From contig CAVQBC010000006.1 in NCBI GenBank assembly GCA_963710665.1, positions 620,001 through 684,000 of the forward strand: a stretch of DNA of 64,000 bases, given 5' to 3'. Numbering within the stretch: the stretch's first letter is position 1; the number at the start of each line of letters is the position of its first letter. A model generated the notes under the pieces. It was not told the DNA's origin. It saw only the letters and a list, made by a program, of their open reading frames with translations, and did no database searches. The position numbers and the translations under genes were made by a program. The DNA comes from CAVQBC01 sp963710665. GTDB taxonomy: Bacteria > Actinomycetota > Thermoleophilia > Solirubrobacterales > Solirubrobacteraceae. Below, piece by piece: positions 45,319-56,913 of this stretch.

Positions 45319-46598
45319 CAGGGCGCCACCTTCACCGGCGAAGATGAACGCAGGCTCAAGGCGGCCTCGAGCACCGCCGCGGCGACCGCGGCCTTCGACG
45401 TGACGGGCACGTGCTGCTCGTCGCGCTCGGAGAGGATCCAGACCTCGTTGTCGGGACTGTCGAACCCGATGCCGGCGCGCGAGACGTCGTTGACCACCAC
45501 GAGGTCGAGGCCCTTGCGGCGCAGCTTGTCGCGGCCGTAGGCGAGCGCGCCGTCCCCGGCCTCGGCGGCGAACCCGACGAGCGTCTGCCCGGGCCGGCGC
45601 TCGGCGGCGAGCGCCGACAGCACGTCCTCGGTGCGCTCGAGCCGCAGCTCGAACGCCTCGCCGGCGTCGAGCTTCTTGAGCTTGCCCGCGCGCGCGGAGG
45701 CCGGGCGGAAGTCGGCCACGGCGGCGGCCATCAGCAGGACGTCGCAGGCGTCGAAGCGCTCCCGGCAGGCATGCGCGAGATCGGCGGCGGTCTGCACCTC
45801 GACGACGTTGATGCCCGCCGGACGCGGAAGCGAGACGTTGGCGGCGACGACCGTGACGTCGGCGCCCCGGCGGGCGGCCTCCTCGGCGAGCGCGAACCCC
45901 ATGCGCCCCGAGGAGCGGTTCCCGAGATAGCGCACCGCGTCGAGCGGCTCGCGCGTGCCGCCGGCGGTGACGAGGACCTTCAGGCCGGCCCAGCGGCGGT
46001 CCCCGTTGGCGGCGGCGTCGTGGGCGGCGGCGAGCGCGGCCTCGCACGCGGCCAACAGCTCGGGCGGCTCGGGCAGCCGGCCGACGCCCCACTCCCCCGG
46101 CGACCCGAGCGCCCCCGTGCCGGGCTCGAGCACCTCGGCGCCGCGGGCGCGGAGCGTGGCGAGGTTGGCCTGCGTGGCGGGGTGCTCGTACATCGCGTGG
46201 TTCATCGCGGGCGCGACGAGCAGCGGGCAGCGGCACGCGAGCGCGGCGGCGGTCAGCAGGTTGTCGGCCTGGCCGTGCGCGAGCTTGGCGATCGTGTTCG
46301 CCGAGGCGGGCGCGACGACGAACAGGTCGGCGGACTCCGCCAGGCGCAGGTGCGAGAGCGGCGCGTGGGCGAGCGTCGGCTCACCGGGATAGGCGCCGCG
46401 GAGCGGGTCGGGCTCCCACTCCGTCACGAGCACGGGCGCGCCCGTGATGGCCGCGAACGTGTCGCGGCCGACGAAGCGGGTCGCGGCCTCCGTCTGCACG
46501 ACCCGGAGCGCGTGGCCGGCCTTGGTGGCCAGCCGCGTGAGCTCCACTGCCTTGTAGGCGGCGATGCCGCCGGTGACGCCGAGGAGGATCCGTGCCAC
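45318..46598 (-). CDS. coaBC: Bifunctional phosphopantothenoylcysteine decarboxylase/phosphopantothenate-cysteine ligase
   Basis: A 426-residue enzyme for two steps of coenzyme A synthesis. The CoaC flavoprotein domain (1-185) has LGVTGGIAAYKAVELTR, APASANTIAKLAHG and the PAMNHAMYEHP substrate motif. The CoaB domain (about 205-425) has VTAGGTREPLDAVRYLGNRSSGRMG, MAAAVADFRP and KLKK. The gene follows rpoZ as in most Actinomycetota. Confidence 0.97.
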   Translation of the reverse strand: MARILLGVTGGIAAYKAVELTRLATKAGHALRVVQTEAATRFVGRDTFAAITGAPVLVTEWEPDPLRGAYPGEPTLAHAPLSHLRLAESADLFVVAPASANTIAKLAHGQADNLLTAAALACRCPLLVAPAMNHAMYEHPATQANLATLRARGAEVLEPGTGALGSPGEWGVGRLPEPPELLAACEAALAAAHDAAANGDRRWAGLKVLVTAGGTREPLDAVRYLGNRSSGRMGFALAEEAARRGADVTVVAANVSLPRPAGINVVEVQTAADLAHACRERFDACDVLLMAAAVADFRPASARAGKLKKLDAGEAFELRLERTEDVLSALAAERRPGQTLVGFAAEAGDGALAYGRDKLRRKGLDLVVVNDVSRAGIGFDSPDNEVWILSERDEQHVPVTSKAAVAAAVLEAALSLRSSSPVKVAP

Positions 46599-46629
46599 GG
46601 ACTGGTCTCCGGCCCCGGCGCCGTACCGC

Positions 46630-46857
46630 CTACCTGTAGCGGTACTTGATCTTGCCGCTGGCCGTCTCCTCGAGGGCGATCGTCAGGTAGTTCTTGGACG
46701 CCGTCTCGATCATCGGCGGCGGGAACTCCTCGAAGGTGCCCTCACCGAGGTTGTGGTAGTAGGAGTTGATCTGCCGCGCGCGCTTGGCGGCGACGATCAC
46801 GCTGGCATAAGGGGAGTCGACGTGCTCGAGCAGCAGGTCGACGCGGGGAGAGATCAA
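46630..46857 (-). CDS. rpoZ: DNA-directed RNA polymerase omega subunit
   Basis: A 75-residue omega subunit with SPYASVIVAAKRARQINSYY and the C-terminal KNYLTIALEE motif. It stabilises beta-prime and assembly of RNA polymerase. The TTG start at 46857 overlaps the gmk stop (TTGA). The order gmk-rpoZ-coaBC is strongly conserved. Confidence 0.95.
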   Translation of the reverse strand: MISPRVDLLLEHVDSPYASVIVAAKRARQINSYYHNLGEGTFEEFPPPMIETASKNYLTIALEETASGKIKYRYR

Positions 46858-47450
46858 GGAGATGGCTTCCCTCGTTCGGTGGGCAAACGCTCACTAGATC
46901 CTAGCGCTGACACGACGACGTCCTCGAGAGTCGTCACAGCGTCCTCCAGGCGGTCGTTGATCACGACGTGGGCGAACTCGTCCTTGGCCCCCAGCTCCTC
47001 GCGTGCGGTCTGCAGGCGCGCCTCGACGTCCTGCGGCGCGTCGGTGCCGCGGCCGACGAGCCGGGTCCGCAGCGCCTCCTCGCTGGGAGGGGCGATGAAC
47101 ACCTGCACGGCCTCGGGCATCGCGCTGCGGACCTGGCGCGCGCCCTGCACCTCGATCTCGAGCACCACCGGCCGCCCGTCCGCGAGCCGGCGCTCGAGCT
47201 CCGAGCGCAGCGTCCCGTAGCGGCGCCCCGAGTAGCGGGCGTGCTCGACGAACTCCCCCGCCTCGACCCGCCGGTCGAACTCGGCGTCCGAGAGGAAGTG
47301 GTAGTCGACGCCGTCCTCCTCCCCCGGCCGCGGCGCGCGCGTGGTCGCCGACACCGCGAGCTCGAGCTCGGGGCGCCGCTCGCGCAGCGTCCGGATCAGC
47401 GTGCCCTTGCCGACGCCCGAAGGGCCGGTGATCACGAAGACCTTGGCCAC
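46854..47450 (-). CDS. gmk: Guanylate kinase
   Basis: A 198-residue kinase that phosphorylates GMP to GDP. GPSGVGKGTLIRTL is the P-loop, and SATTRAPRPGEEDGVDYHFLS is the GMP-binding segment; EIEVQGARQVR and VGRGTD follow. It lies just downstream of mihF and is coupled to rpoZ. Confidence 0.97.
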   Translation of the reverse strand: MAKVFVITGPSGVGKGTLIRTLRERRPELELAVSATTRAPRPGEEDGVDYHFLSDAEFDRRVEAGEFVEHARYSGRRYGTLRSELERRLADGRPVVLEIEVQGARQVRSAMPEAVQVFIAPPSEEALRTRLVGRGTDAPQDVEARLQTAREELGAKDEFAHVVINDRLEDAVTTLEDVVVSALGSSERLPTERGKPSP

Positions 47451-47472
47451 CGGGCTGGGCCCGCTGCAGCCC

Positions 47473-47817
47473 CTACCGGCGCAGCATCGAAACGAGCTCG
47501 GTGCGCTGCCGCTGGGACAGCCCGCCGATCGTCTTGCTCGGGGAGATCCGGCATCCCTGGAGGACCTTGTTGACCTTGACGCGCCCGTACTTGGGCACGG
47601 CGAGGAGCATGTCGAAGACCTTCGCGGTCTCGACGTATTCCGGCGGCTCCAGGAGGAGGTCGTGGATGCTGACGCGCCCGCCCTTGAGATCCCGCTTGAG
47701 CTGAGCGCGGCGGGTGCGAATGTCGTTCGCGCGCTGGAGCGCCTCCATGCGCTGCACCAGTGAGCGCTCGGGGGCCGCCACGGCGGGCTTCGGGGGCGAT
47801 TTCGTTGCCGGCGGCAT
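47473..47817 (-). CDS. mihF: Integration host factor, actinobacterial type (mIHF)
   Basis: A 114-residue nucleoid protein of the actinobacterial mIHF type, unrelated to the IHF alpha/beta of E. coli. The helical N-terminus and the helix-two-turn-helix core VPKYGRVKVNKVLQGCRISPSKTIGGLSQRQR are diagnostic. The basic, Pro-rich first 17 residues are unusual extra length. ATG 47817 lies about two bases after the predicted transcription start, so the mRNA may be leaderless. It is followed by gmk, the usual neighbour. Confidence 0.93.
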   Translation of the reverse strand: MPPATKSPPKPAVAAPERSLVQRMEALQRANDIRTRRAQLKRDLKGGRVSIHDLLLEPPEYVETAKVFDMLLAVPKYGRVKVNKVLQGCRISPSKTIGGLSQRQRTELVSMLRR

Positions 47818-47825
47818 GGGCGGCG

Positions 47826-47853
47826 AGTCTACATCTCTCCGTGGGCCGCTCAA
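47826..47853 (-). promoter_or_regulatory. Candidate promoter of mihF-gmk-rpoZ-coaBC
   Basis: On the minus strand TTGAGC (47848-47853) is followed after 16 bases by TAGACT (47826-47831), and the ATG is eight bases beyond the -10. Both boxes match the usual consensus at four of six positions. Confidence 0.5.
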
Positions 47854-47877
47854 GCCAAAACCCCCCAATTCGCCTTC

Positions 47878-47892
47878 ACCTCAAGTTGAGGT
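47878..47892. promoter_or_regulatory. 15-bp palindrome ahead of the mihF promoter
   Basis: ACCTCAAGTTGAGGT has perfect 7-base arms around a central G, about 25 bases upstream of the -35 box. The sequence resembles MerR/SoxR-type operators, but no such regulator is nearby. Confidence 0.4.
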
Positions 47893-47957
47893 CGAGCCGC
47901 GTGGAGGCTGCTTGATGGTTTTTGCCCGGTTTGCAGGACTTTTTCGGTCCTCATCTG

Positions 47958-48896
47958 CTATACGCGCGTGAGGCCACAGTACGCCTTCTGAGGTGACGCC
48001 GCTAATTGCGGCAATTCTTCCAATTCGGTGGCGATCCGTGCCCCAGCCAGCGGATCGCGGAACGATTCGGTGCCCACCGCCACGAGGTCGGCGCCGGCCT
48101 CCATCAGGTCACGCGCGTGCTCACCGCGCTGGACCCCGCCCATCCCCACGATCGGGACGCTCACGCGCGCGCGGACCTCCGCGACCTGGGCCAGCGCGAT
48201 CGCGCGCACGGCCGCGCCGGAGACGCCGCCGGTGCCCCCGCCCAGCCACGGCCGGCCGGAGCCGTCGGGCGCGAGCGCCATGCCGCGGAGGGTGTTGATG
48301 AGCGAGACGCCGTCGGCGCCGTGGGCCTCCGCGGCGGCCGCGACCTCGGCGGGCGACGAGCAGTTCGGCGTCAGCTTCACGACCAGCGGCTTGCGGGTCA
48401 GCGAACGCACCGCGTCGAGGAGCGCCGCGGTCTCGCCCGGGTCGGCGCCCATGACGAGGCCGGTCTTCACGTTCGGGCAGGAGACGTTGAGCTCGAGCGC
48501 CGCGACCTCGGGGCGCGCGCCGACCGCCTCCACGAGCTCTGAGACCTCCTCGCGCCGGAACCCCATCACGTTGACGATCAGCGGCACCGGCAGCCGGGCC
48601 AGCTCGGGCAGGTCGGAGCCGAGGTATCCGTGCAGGCCCTTGTTGGGCAGCCCGATCGAGTTGATCATGCCGCCGGCCAGCTCCCACAGCCGCGGCGGCG
48701 GGTTGCCCTCGCGCGGGGCGAGCGTGACGGTCTTGGACACGAAGGCCGAGAACGGGAAGCCGGTCCAGCCCGCCGCGGTGCGGGCGGGCGGCTCCAGCAG
48801 GGCGTCCCCGAAGGCACGCCGCGCGGCGATCGCGTCGAACGTGCCCGACGCGTTGACGATCGGGTGCGCGAGACGCAGGCCCCACAGCTCGGTCAT
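47958..48896 (-). CDS. pyrD: Dihydroorotate dehydrogenase, class 1B catalytic subunit
   Basis: A 312-residue FMN enzyme. VNASGTFD, SKTVTLAPREGNPPPRLWE, NSIGLPNKG, ELNVSCPNVKTG (catalytic Cys), VKLTPN and GMGGVQRGEHARDLMEAGAD are typical of class 1B enzymes, which pass electrons through PyrK to NAD. It oxidises dihydroorotate to orotate. The ATG overlaps the pyrK stop. It is the last gene of the pyr operon here; pyrF, often next, is absent between it and mihF. Confidence 0.95.
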   Translation of the reverse strand: MTELWGLRLAHPIVNASGTFDAIAARRAFGDALLEPPARTAAGWTGFPFSAFVSKTVTLAPREGNPPPRLWELAGGMINSIGLPNKGLHGYLGSDLPELARLPVPLIVNVMGFRREEVSELVEAVGARPEVAALELNVSCPNVKTGLVMGADPGETAALLDAVRSLTRKPLVVKLTPNCSSPAEVAAAAEAHGADGVSLINTLRGMALAPDGSGRPWLGGGTGGVSGAAVRAIALAQVAEVRARVSVPIVGMGGVQRGEHARDLMEAGADLVAVGTESFRDPLAGARIATELEELPQLAASPQKAYCGLTRV

Positions 48897-49746
48897 GGCC
48901 GCGCCGCCGCCGCCGCGCCGGCGTGCTCGCCGACGGCGTCGAGCCGCTCGGCATCGAGCACCGGGCCGTCCACGCACAGGCGCACGTAGCCGTCGCGGGT
49001 CGGGACCACGCAGCCGAAGCACGCCCCGTACCCGCAGGCCATGCCGGACTCGAGCGCGAGCTGCGCCGGCACCTCACGCTCCGCGCACAGCGCGCGCACC
49101 GCCTCGAGCATCGGCGGCGGGCCGCAGGCGTAGACGGTGGCGGGCGCCGCGCCGGGGTCCGCGAGCTCGGCGGCGAGCAGGTCGGTCACGAGCCCCTGGG
49201 TCCCGGCCGAGCCGTCGTCGGTGGCGACCCGTGCGTCGCGCAACAGCGACGCCCCCTCGGCGTGGGCGGCGTCGCGGAATCCGAGCAGCACGACGGCGTC
49301 GTCGCCGAGGTGGTCCTGCCAGATCGCCAGCGGCGCGATCCCCACCCCGCCCCCGGCGAGCACGGCGCGGCGCCCCGGCGCCGGCGCGCGGAAGCCGACG
49401 CCGAGCGGCCCGAGGATCCACAGCCCGTCGCCCGGCCGCAGCTCGCCGAGGCGCCGCGTGCCCGGGCCGACGTCCTCGAGCACGAAGTCGAGCCCGCCGT
49501 CGGGGTGGCGCCGCAGCACCGAGAAGGCGCGCGGCAGGAAGGGGCGCTCGTCGACACCCCCGCCCCACCGCTCGGCGGCGGCCAGCATGTAGAACTGGCC
49601 CGGGTCCGGGGCGGGGCCGTCGGGATCGTCGCAGGAGAGCACCTGGTAGGCGCCGACCCGGCGGCGGCCGGTCACCTCGGCCAGCCGGCGCCCGAGCGGC
49701 GCGAGCGTGCGGTCCGCCGCGGGCGCGGGGGCGGCGGCGCGCGCGC

Positions 49747-49750
<4 letters not shown>
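48893..49750 (-). CDS. pyrK: Dihydroorotate dehydrogenase electron-transfer subunit (PyrK-type)
   Basis: A 285-residue iron-sulfur flavoprotein. The N-terminal FAD domain has PRAFSVLRR, the central NAD domain has LAGGGVGIAPL and YACGPPPML, and the C-terminus has four cysteines for a [2Fe-2S] cluster in ACGYGACFGC and VRLC. It links PyrD to NAD. The first 25 residues are Ala/Pro-rich. Overlaps of four bases with carB upstream and pyrD downstream suggest coupled synthesis. Confidence 0.94.
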
Positions 49751-52828
<3,078 letters not shown>

Positions 52829-52839
<11 letters not shown>

Positions 52840-53959
52840 GGGCGGCGAAGCGGTCGATGAACTCGTCGAACAGCCCCACGGAGTCGTGCGGGCCGGGGCC
52901 CGCCTCGGGGTGGTACTGCACGCAGCCGGCGGGCACGTCGAGCAGCCGGATGCCCTCGACGGTGCCGTCGTAGAGGTTGAAGTGGGTGAGCTCGGCGACG
53001 CCCAGGTCGGTGTCGATGCGGACCGGCTCGTCGGCGATCGCGCCCGCGACCGCGAAGCCGTGGTTCTGGGAGGTGATCGCGATCCGGCCGGTGCGCAGGT
53101 CCTTGACCGGGTGGTTGGCGCCGCGGTGGCCGAAGGGCAGCTTGAACGTCTCGAGGCCGGCCGCGCGCGAGAGCAGCTGGTGCCCGAGGCAGATCCCGAA
53201 CACGGGCTTGGCGGCGACGAGCTCGCGCAGCGTGTCGACGATGTAGTCGAGCGCCGCGGGGTCGCCGGGGCCGGGGACGAGGAAGAACCCGTCGGGGTCG
53301 GCGGCGAGCAGGTCCGCGGCGGGCGTGGTGCACGGGTGCAGCTCGAGCGTCGCCCCGCGCGTGACGAAGTGGTGCACGATCGAGCGCTTGATGCCGGTGT
53401 CGAGCGCGATGATGCGCGGGCCGCCGCCGGGCCCCTCGGGCTCGAAGACCTGCGGCGCCGCGGGCGTGACCTCGCGGGCCAGGTCCCGGCCGACCATGCT
53501 CGGCTCGGCGGCGATGCGCTCGCGCGCCTCGCCCTCGCCCATCGCGGCCGGGAAGATCCCGCCGCGCATCGCCCCCTGGTCGCGGATGTGGCGGACGAGC
53601 GCCCGCGTGTCGACGCCGGTGATGCCCGGCACGCCGCGCTCGCGCAGCCACGCCAGCCAGCCGGCCTCGGCGCCGGGGGCGTCGTCGCCCTCCGTCGCGT
53701 CGCGCATGATCACGGCGCGGGCGTGCACGCGGTCGGACTCCATCGCCACGGCCGACGCGCCGTAGTTGCCGACGTGCGGGAGCGTGAAGGTGATGATCTG
53801 GCTGTTGAAGGACGGGTCGGTCACCGACTCCTGGTAGCCGGACATCCCGGTCGTGAAGACGACCTCGCCGGTCACCCAGACGTCGGGGCCGCTTGCGGCG
53901 CACGCGTCGCCGTCGAAGCGCGTCCCGTCCTCCAGCAGCACGTAGGCCGAGGCGTTCAT
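52829..53959 (-). CDS. carA: Carbamoyl-phosphate synthase small subunit
   Basis: A 376-residue glutamine amidotransferase. The N-terminal domain has GEVVFTTGMSGYQESVTDPSF; the class I amidotransferase domain has the nucleophile in FGICLGHQLL near residue 268, and His/Glu in VQYHPEAGPG near 350. It supplies ammonia to CarB. It is four bases downstream of pyrC. Confidence 0.97.
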
Positions 53960-53963
53960 GCCG

Positions 53964-55334
53964 TCACGCCCGCTCCCCGGCGAGCTCGGCGGAGCGCACC
54001 GCGAACGTCCGCTCGCGGTAGGCGACCGCGCCCGCCGCGACCGTGACCAGCACCCGCCCGCGCAGCCGGCGGCCGGCGAAGCAGCAGTTCTCCGAGCGGC
54101 TCTCGTAGCCGGCCTCCCCGACCTCCCACTCGGCCGCGAGGTCGGCCAGGCACAGGTCCGCCGGCCGCCCGACCGCGATCTGCGGGACGGGCAGATCGAA
54201 CAGGGCGCCCCCCGCGGTCAGCTTCTCGACCACCAGCCCGAGCCCCAGGACGCCGGGCAGCACCAGCTCGGTGTACAGCGCGGCGAACGCGGTCTCGAGC
54301 CCGGTGGTGCCCATCGGCGCCTCCTCCCAGGGCACCTCCTTCTCCTCGCGCGCGTGGGGCGCGTGGTCGGTCGCCACGCAGTCGATCGTGCCGTCGAGGA
54401 GGCCGCCGATGATCGCCTGGCGGTCGTCCTCGCTGCGCAGCGGCGGGTTCATCTTCAGCCGCGTGTCGAGCGCCACGGGCACCGCCGCGTCGGTGAGCGT
54501 GAGGTGGTGCGGGCTGGCCTCGGCCGTGATCCGCACGCCGCGCGCCTTGGCCTCCGCCACGGCGGCGACGGACTCGCGGGCGCTCAGGTGCTGGATGTGG
54601 ATGCGCCCGCCCTCGTAGCCGGCGATCGCCGCGTCGCGGGCGATCATCGTGGACTCCGAGATCGACGGGATCCCGCCGAGCCCGAGGCGCGCGGAGACCT
54701 CGCCCTCGTGCATGACGCCGTTGCCGGACAGCGACGGGTCCTCCTCGTGCAGCGCGAGCACGCCGCCGCACAGGCGCTGGTACTGGAGCGCGCGGCGGAG
54801 CATCGCGGCGCGGTACACGGGCTTGCCGTCGTCGGTGAAGCCGAGCGCCCCGTCCCCGCGCAGCTCGGCCATCTCGGTCAGCGCGTCGCCCTGGAGCCCT
54901 CGCGTGACCGAGGCCAGGAAGCCGACCGGCACGCGGGCCTCGCGCCGCGCCGCCTCGCGCAGGGAGCGCAGGACCGGCGCGCAGTCGACGGTCGGATCGG
55001 TGTTGGGCATCGCCACCACGGCCACGAAGCCGCCCGCCGCGGCGGAGCGCGTGCCGGAGTCGAGGTCCTCCTTGTGCTCCTGGCCGGGGGTGCGCAGGTG
55101 CACGTGCGGGTCCACGAAGCCGGGGAACAGGTGGCGGCCGGCGCCGTCGATCACCTCGGCACCGGCCGGCGCCTCGAGCGTGCCGGGATCGCCGAGCTCG
55201 GCGATCTCCCCCGCCCGTACGAGCACGTCGTGCGGGGCGTCGAGGCCGGCGCGGGGGTCCAGCACGTGCGCGCCGCGGATCACCAGCTCGGCGGGCTCCT
55301 GCGGGCGGCAGACCAGGCGGTCGGAGGCGCTCAT
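53964..55334 (-). CDS. pyrC: Dihydroorotase
   Basis: A 456-residue class I dihydroorotase. It has the metal motif DPHVHLRTPGQEHKEDL near residue 71, then MPNTDPTVD, HIQHLSARESV, EASPHHLTL and VATDHAPHAREEK with the catalytic Asp. It closes carbamoyl aspartate to dihydroorotate. The ATG overlaps the pyrB stop by four bases; the frame is open upstream but only as an overlap on pyrB. Confidence 0.97.
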   Translation of the reverse strand: MSASDRLVCRPQEPAELVIRGAHVLDPRAGLDAPHDVLVRAGEIAELGDPGTLEAPAGAEVIDGAGRHLFPGFVDPHVHLRTPGQEHKEDLDSGTRSAAAGGFVAVVAMPNTDPTVDCAPVLRSLREAARREARVPVGFLASVTRGLQGDALTEMAELRGDGALGFTDDGKPVYRAAMLRRALQYQRLCGGVLALHEEDPSLSGNGVMHEGEVSARLGLGGIPSISESTMIARDAAIAGYEGGRIHIQHLSARESVAAVAEAKARGVRITAEASPHHLTLTDAAVPVALDTRLKMNPPLRSEDDRQAIIGGLLDGTIDCVATDHAPHAREEKEVPWEEAPMGTTGLETAFAALYTELVLPGVLGLGLVVEKLTAGGALFDLPVPQIAVGRPADLCLADLAAEWEVGEAGYESRSENCCFAGRRLRGRVLVTVAAGAVAYRERTFAVRSAELAGERA

Positions 55335-56278
55335 GCGAGCTGCGGGGCCGGGATGGACGGGTCGGGCCGGCGGTCGGGCGCGCCGCGGCCGGCGAGCAGC
55401 TCGTAGAGCACCGCCATGCGCACCACGACGCCGGCGGCCACCTGCTGCCCGATCACGGCCTGCGGGGAATCGATGACCTCGGCCGCGAGCTCGACGCCGC
55501 GGTTGACCGGCCCGGGGTGCATGAGCACCTGGCGGGCGCCGAGCCGGCGGCCGTCGATCTGGTAGACGGCCGCGTACTCGCGCAGGGAGGGCACGAACGA
55601 GTCGGTCATCCGCTCGCGCTGCATGCGCAGGGCGTAGACCACGTCGGCCTCCCCCAGGCGGTCGAGCGTGTACTCCACCGAGCAGCCGAGCGCCTCGAAG
55701 CCGCGGGGGATCAGGGTCGGCGGCCCGCACACGGTGACCTCGGCGCCGAGCTTGGTGAAGGCCAGCACGTTCGAGCGGGCGACGCGCGAGTGGGTGACGT
55801 CGCCGACGATCCAGATCTTCGCGCCGTCGAGCGAGCCGAGCCGCTCGCGCAACGTATAGACGTCGAGCAGCGCCTGCGTGGGGTGCTCGTGCTTGCCGTC
55901 GCCGGCGTTGACGACCGCCGCGTCGGTCCAGCCCGCCACGAGCGCCGCGGCCCCCACGTGCGGCGTGCGGATCACGATCAGGTCGGGGCGGTAGGCCGAG
56001 AGCGTCTGCACGGTGTCCTTGAGCGACTCGCCCTTCTCCACGCTCGAGCCGCCGGCGGCGAAGTTGATGACCTCGGCGCTGAGCGTCTTCGCCGCGAGCT
56101 CGAAGGAGGAGCGCGTGCGCGTGGAGGCCTCGTAGAAGAGGTTGAGCACCCGCCGGCCGCGCAACGCGGGGACCTTCTTGACCTCGCGCTCGGAGACCTC
56201 GGTGAACGACTTCGCGCGGTCGAGGATGCGCTCGATGCCGGCGCGATCGAGGTCCTCGATCGACAGCAGGTGCCTCAT
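55331..56278 (-). CDS. pyrB: Aspartate carbamoyltransferase catalytic subunit
   Basis: A 315-residue enzyme with the carbamoyl-phosphate motif FYEASTRTRSSFE near residue 49, VIRTPHVG, VNAGDGKHEHPTQALLDVYTL and HPGPVNRGVEL. It makes carbamoyl aspartate. No pyrI is present, as usual in this type of operon. The start overlaps the pyrR stop. Confidence 0.97.
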   Translation of the reverse strand: MRHLLSIEDLDRAGIERILDRAKSFTEVSEREVKKVPALRGRRVLNLFYEASTRTRSSFELAAKTLSAEVINFAAGGSSVEKGESLKDTVQTLSAYRPDLIVIRTPHVGAAALVAGWTDAAVVNAGDGKHEHPTQALLDVYTLRERLGSLDGAKIWIVGDVTHSRVARSNVLAFTKLGAEVTVCGPPTLIPRGFEALGCSVEYTLDRLGEADVVYALRMQRERMTDSFVPSLREYAAVYQIDGRRLGARQVLMHPGPVNRGVELAAEVIDSPQAVIGQQVAAGVVVRMAVLYELLAGRGAPDRRPDPSIPAPQLA

Positions 56279-56823
56279 GCCAGGACCTCCTGGAGCTCGG
56301 AGATGGTCACCTCGTCGACCCCGTCGAGCTCCTCCATGCGCACGTTGACGCGCTCGCCGCGCGAGGTCGGGAGGTTCTTGCCGACGTAGTCCGGGCGGAA
56401 GGGCAGCTCGCGGTGGCCGCGGTCGGCCAGCACGGCGAGCTGCACGCGGGCGGGGCGCCCGAAGTCGAACAGGGCGTCGATCGCGGCGCGGACCGTGCGC
56501 CCCGTGTAGAGCACGTCGTCGACGAGCACCACGGTCACGTCCTCGAGGCGGAAGGGGACGTGCGAGCTGTGCACCGCCGGGTCCGTGCGCGTCGTGAGGT
56601 CGTCCCGGTAGAAGGCGATGTCGATGTCGCCGAGCGGAACCTCGCGCTCGAGCAGCTCGCAGACCAGCCGGTGCACGCGGTTCGCGAGCAGCGCGCCGCG
56701 ACGGTGGATGCCGACCAGGGCAACGGGCTGCCCGGCGTTCTTCTCCACGATCTCGTGCGCGATCCGCACGAGCGTCCGGCGAATGTCGTCCCGGTCGAGG
56801 ACGACCTTCTGCGTCTCGTTCAT
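56275..56823 (-). CDS. pyrR: Bifunctional pyr operon regulator/uracil phosphoribosyltransferase
   Basis: A 182-residue protein of the phosphoribosyltransferase fold. VTVVLVDDVLYTGRTVRAAIDAL near residue 99 is the PRPP loop; VGIHRRGALLANR and RDDLTTR are family signatures. PyrR senses UMP and binds pyr mRNA. The ATG at 56823 has GGAAGGA five bases upstream, and the RNA motif GGTCCAGCGAGGCC lies 12 bases before the ATG, so it may control its own operon's translation. Confidence 0.96.
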   Translation of the reverse strand: MNETQKVVLDRDDIRRTLVRIAHEIVEKNAGQPVALVGIHRRGALLANRVHRLVCELLEREVPLGDIDIAFYRDDLTTRTDPAVHSSHVPFRLEDVTVVLVDDVLYTGRTVRAAIDALFDFGRPARVQLAVLADRGHRELPFRPDYVGKNLPTSRGERVNVRMEELDGVDEVTISELQEVLA

Positions 56824-56835
56824 CCGTTCCTTCCT

Positions 56836-56849
56836 GGCCTCGCTGGACC
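56836..56849 (-). promoter_or_regulatory. Candidate PyrR-binding RNA loop ahead of pyrR
   Basis: The minus strand reads GGTCCAGCGAGGCC, which fits the PyrR anti-antiterminator loop pattern (purine-GTCC-AG-x-GAGGCY) known from Bacillus and proposed for mycobacteria. GGTCC can pair with GGCC around the loop, and the ribosome site follows within a few bases, so binding would block initiation. Confidence 0.6.
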
Positions 56850-56913
56850 GGGTTAAAGGACTCCGGCGGGGCACCCTAGCAGCGCGCCGCGACGGCACCG
56901 CAGGGTGCCGCGG

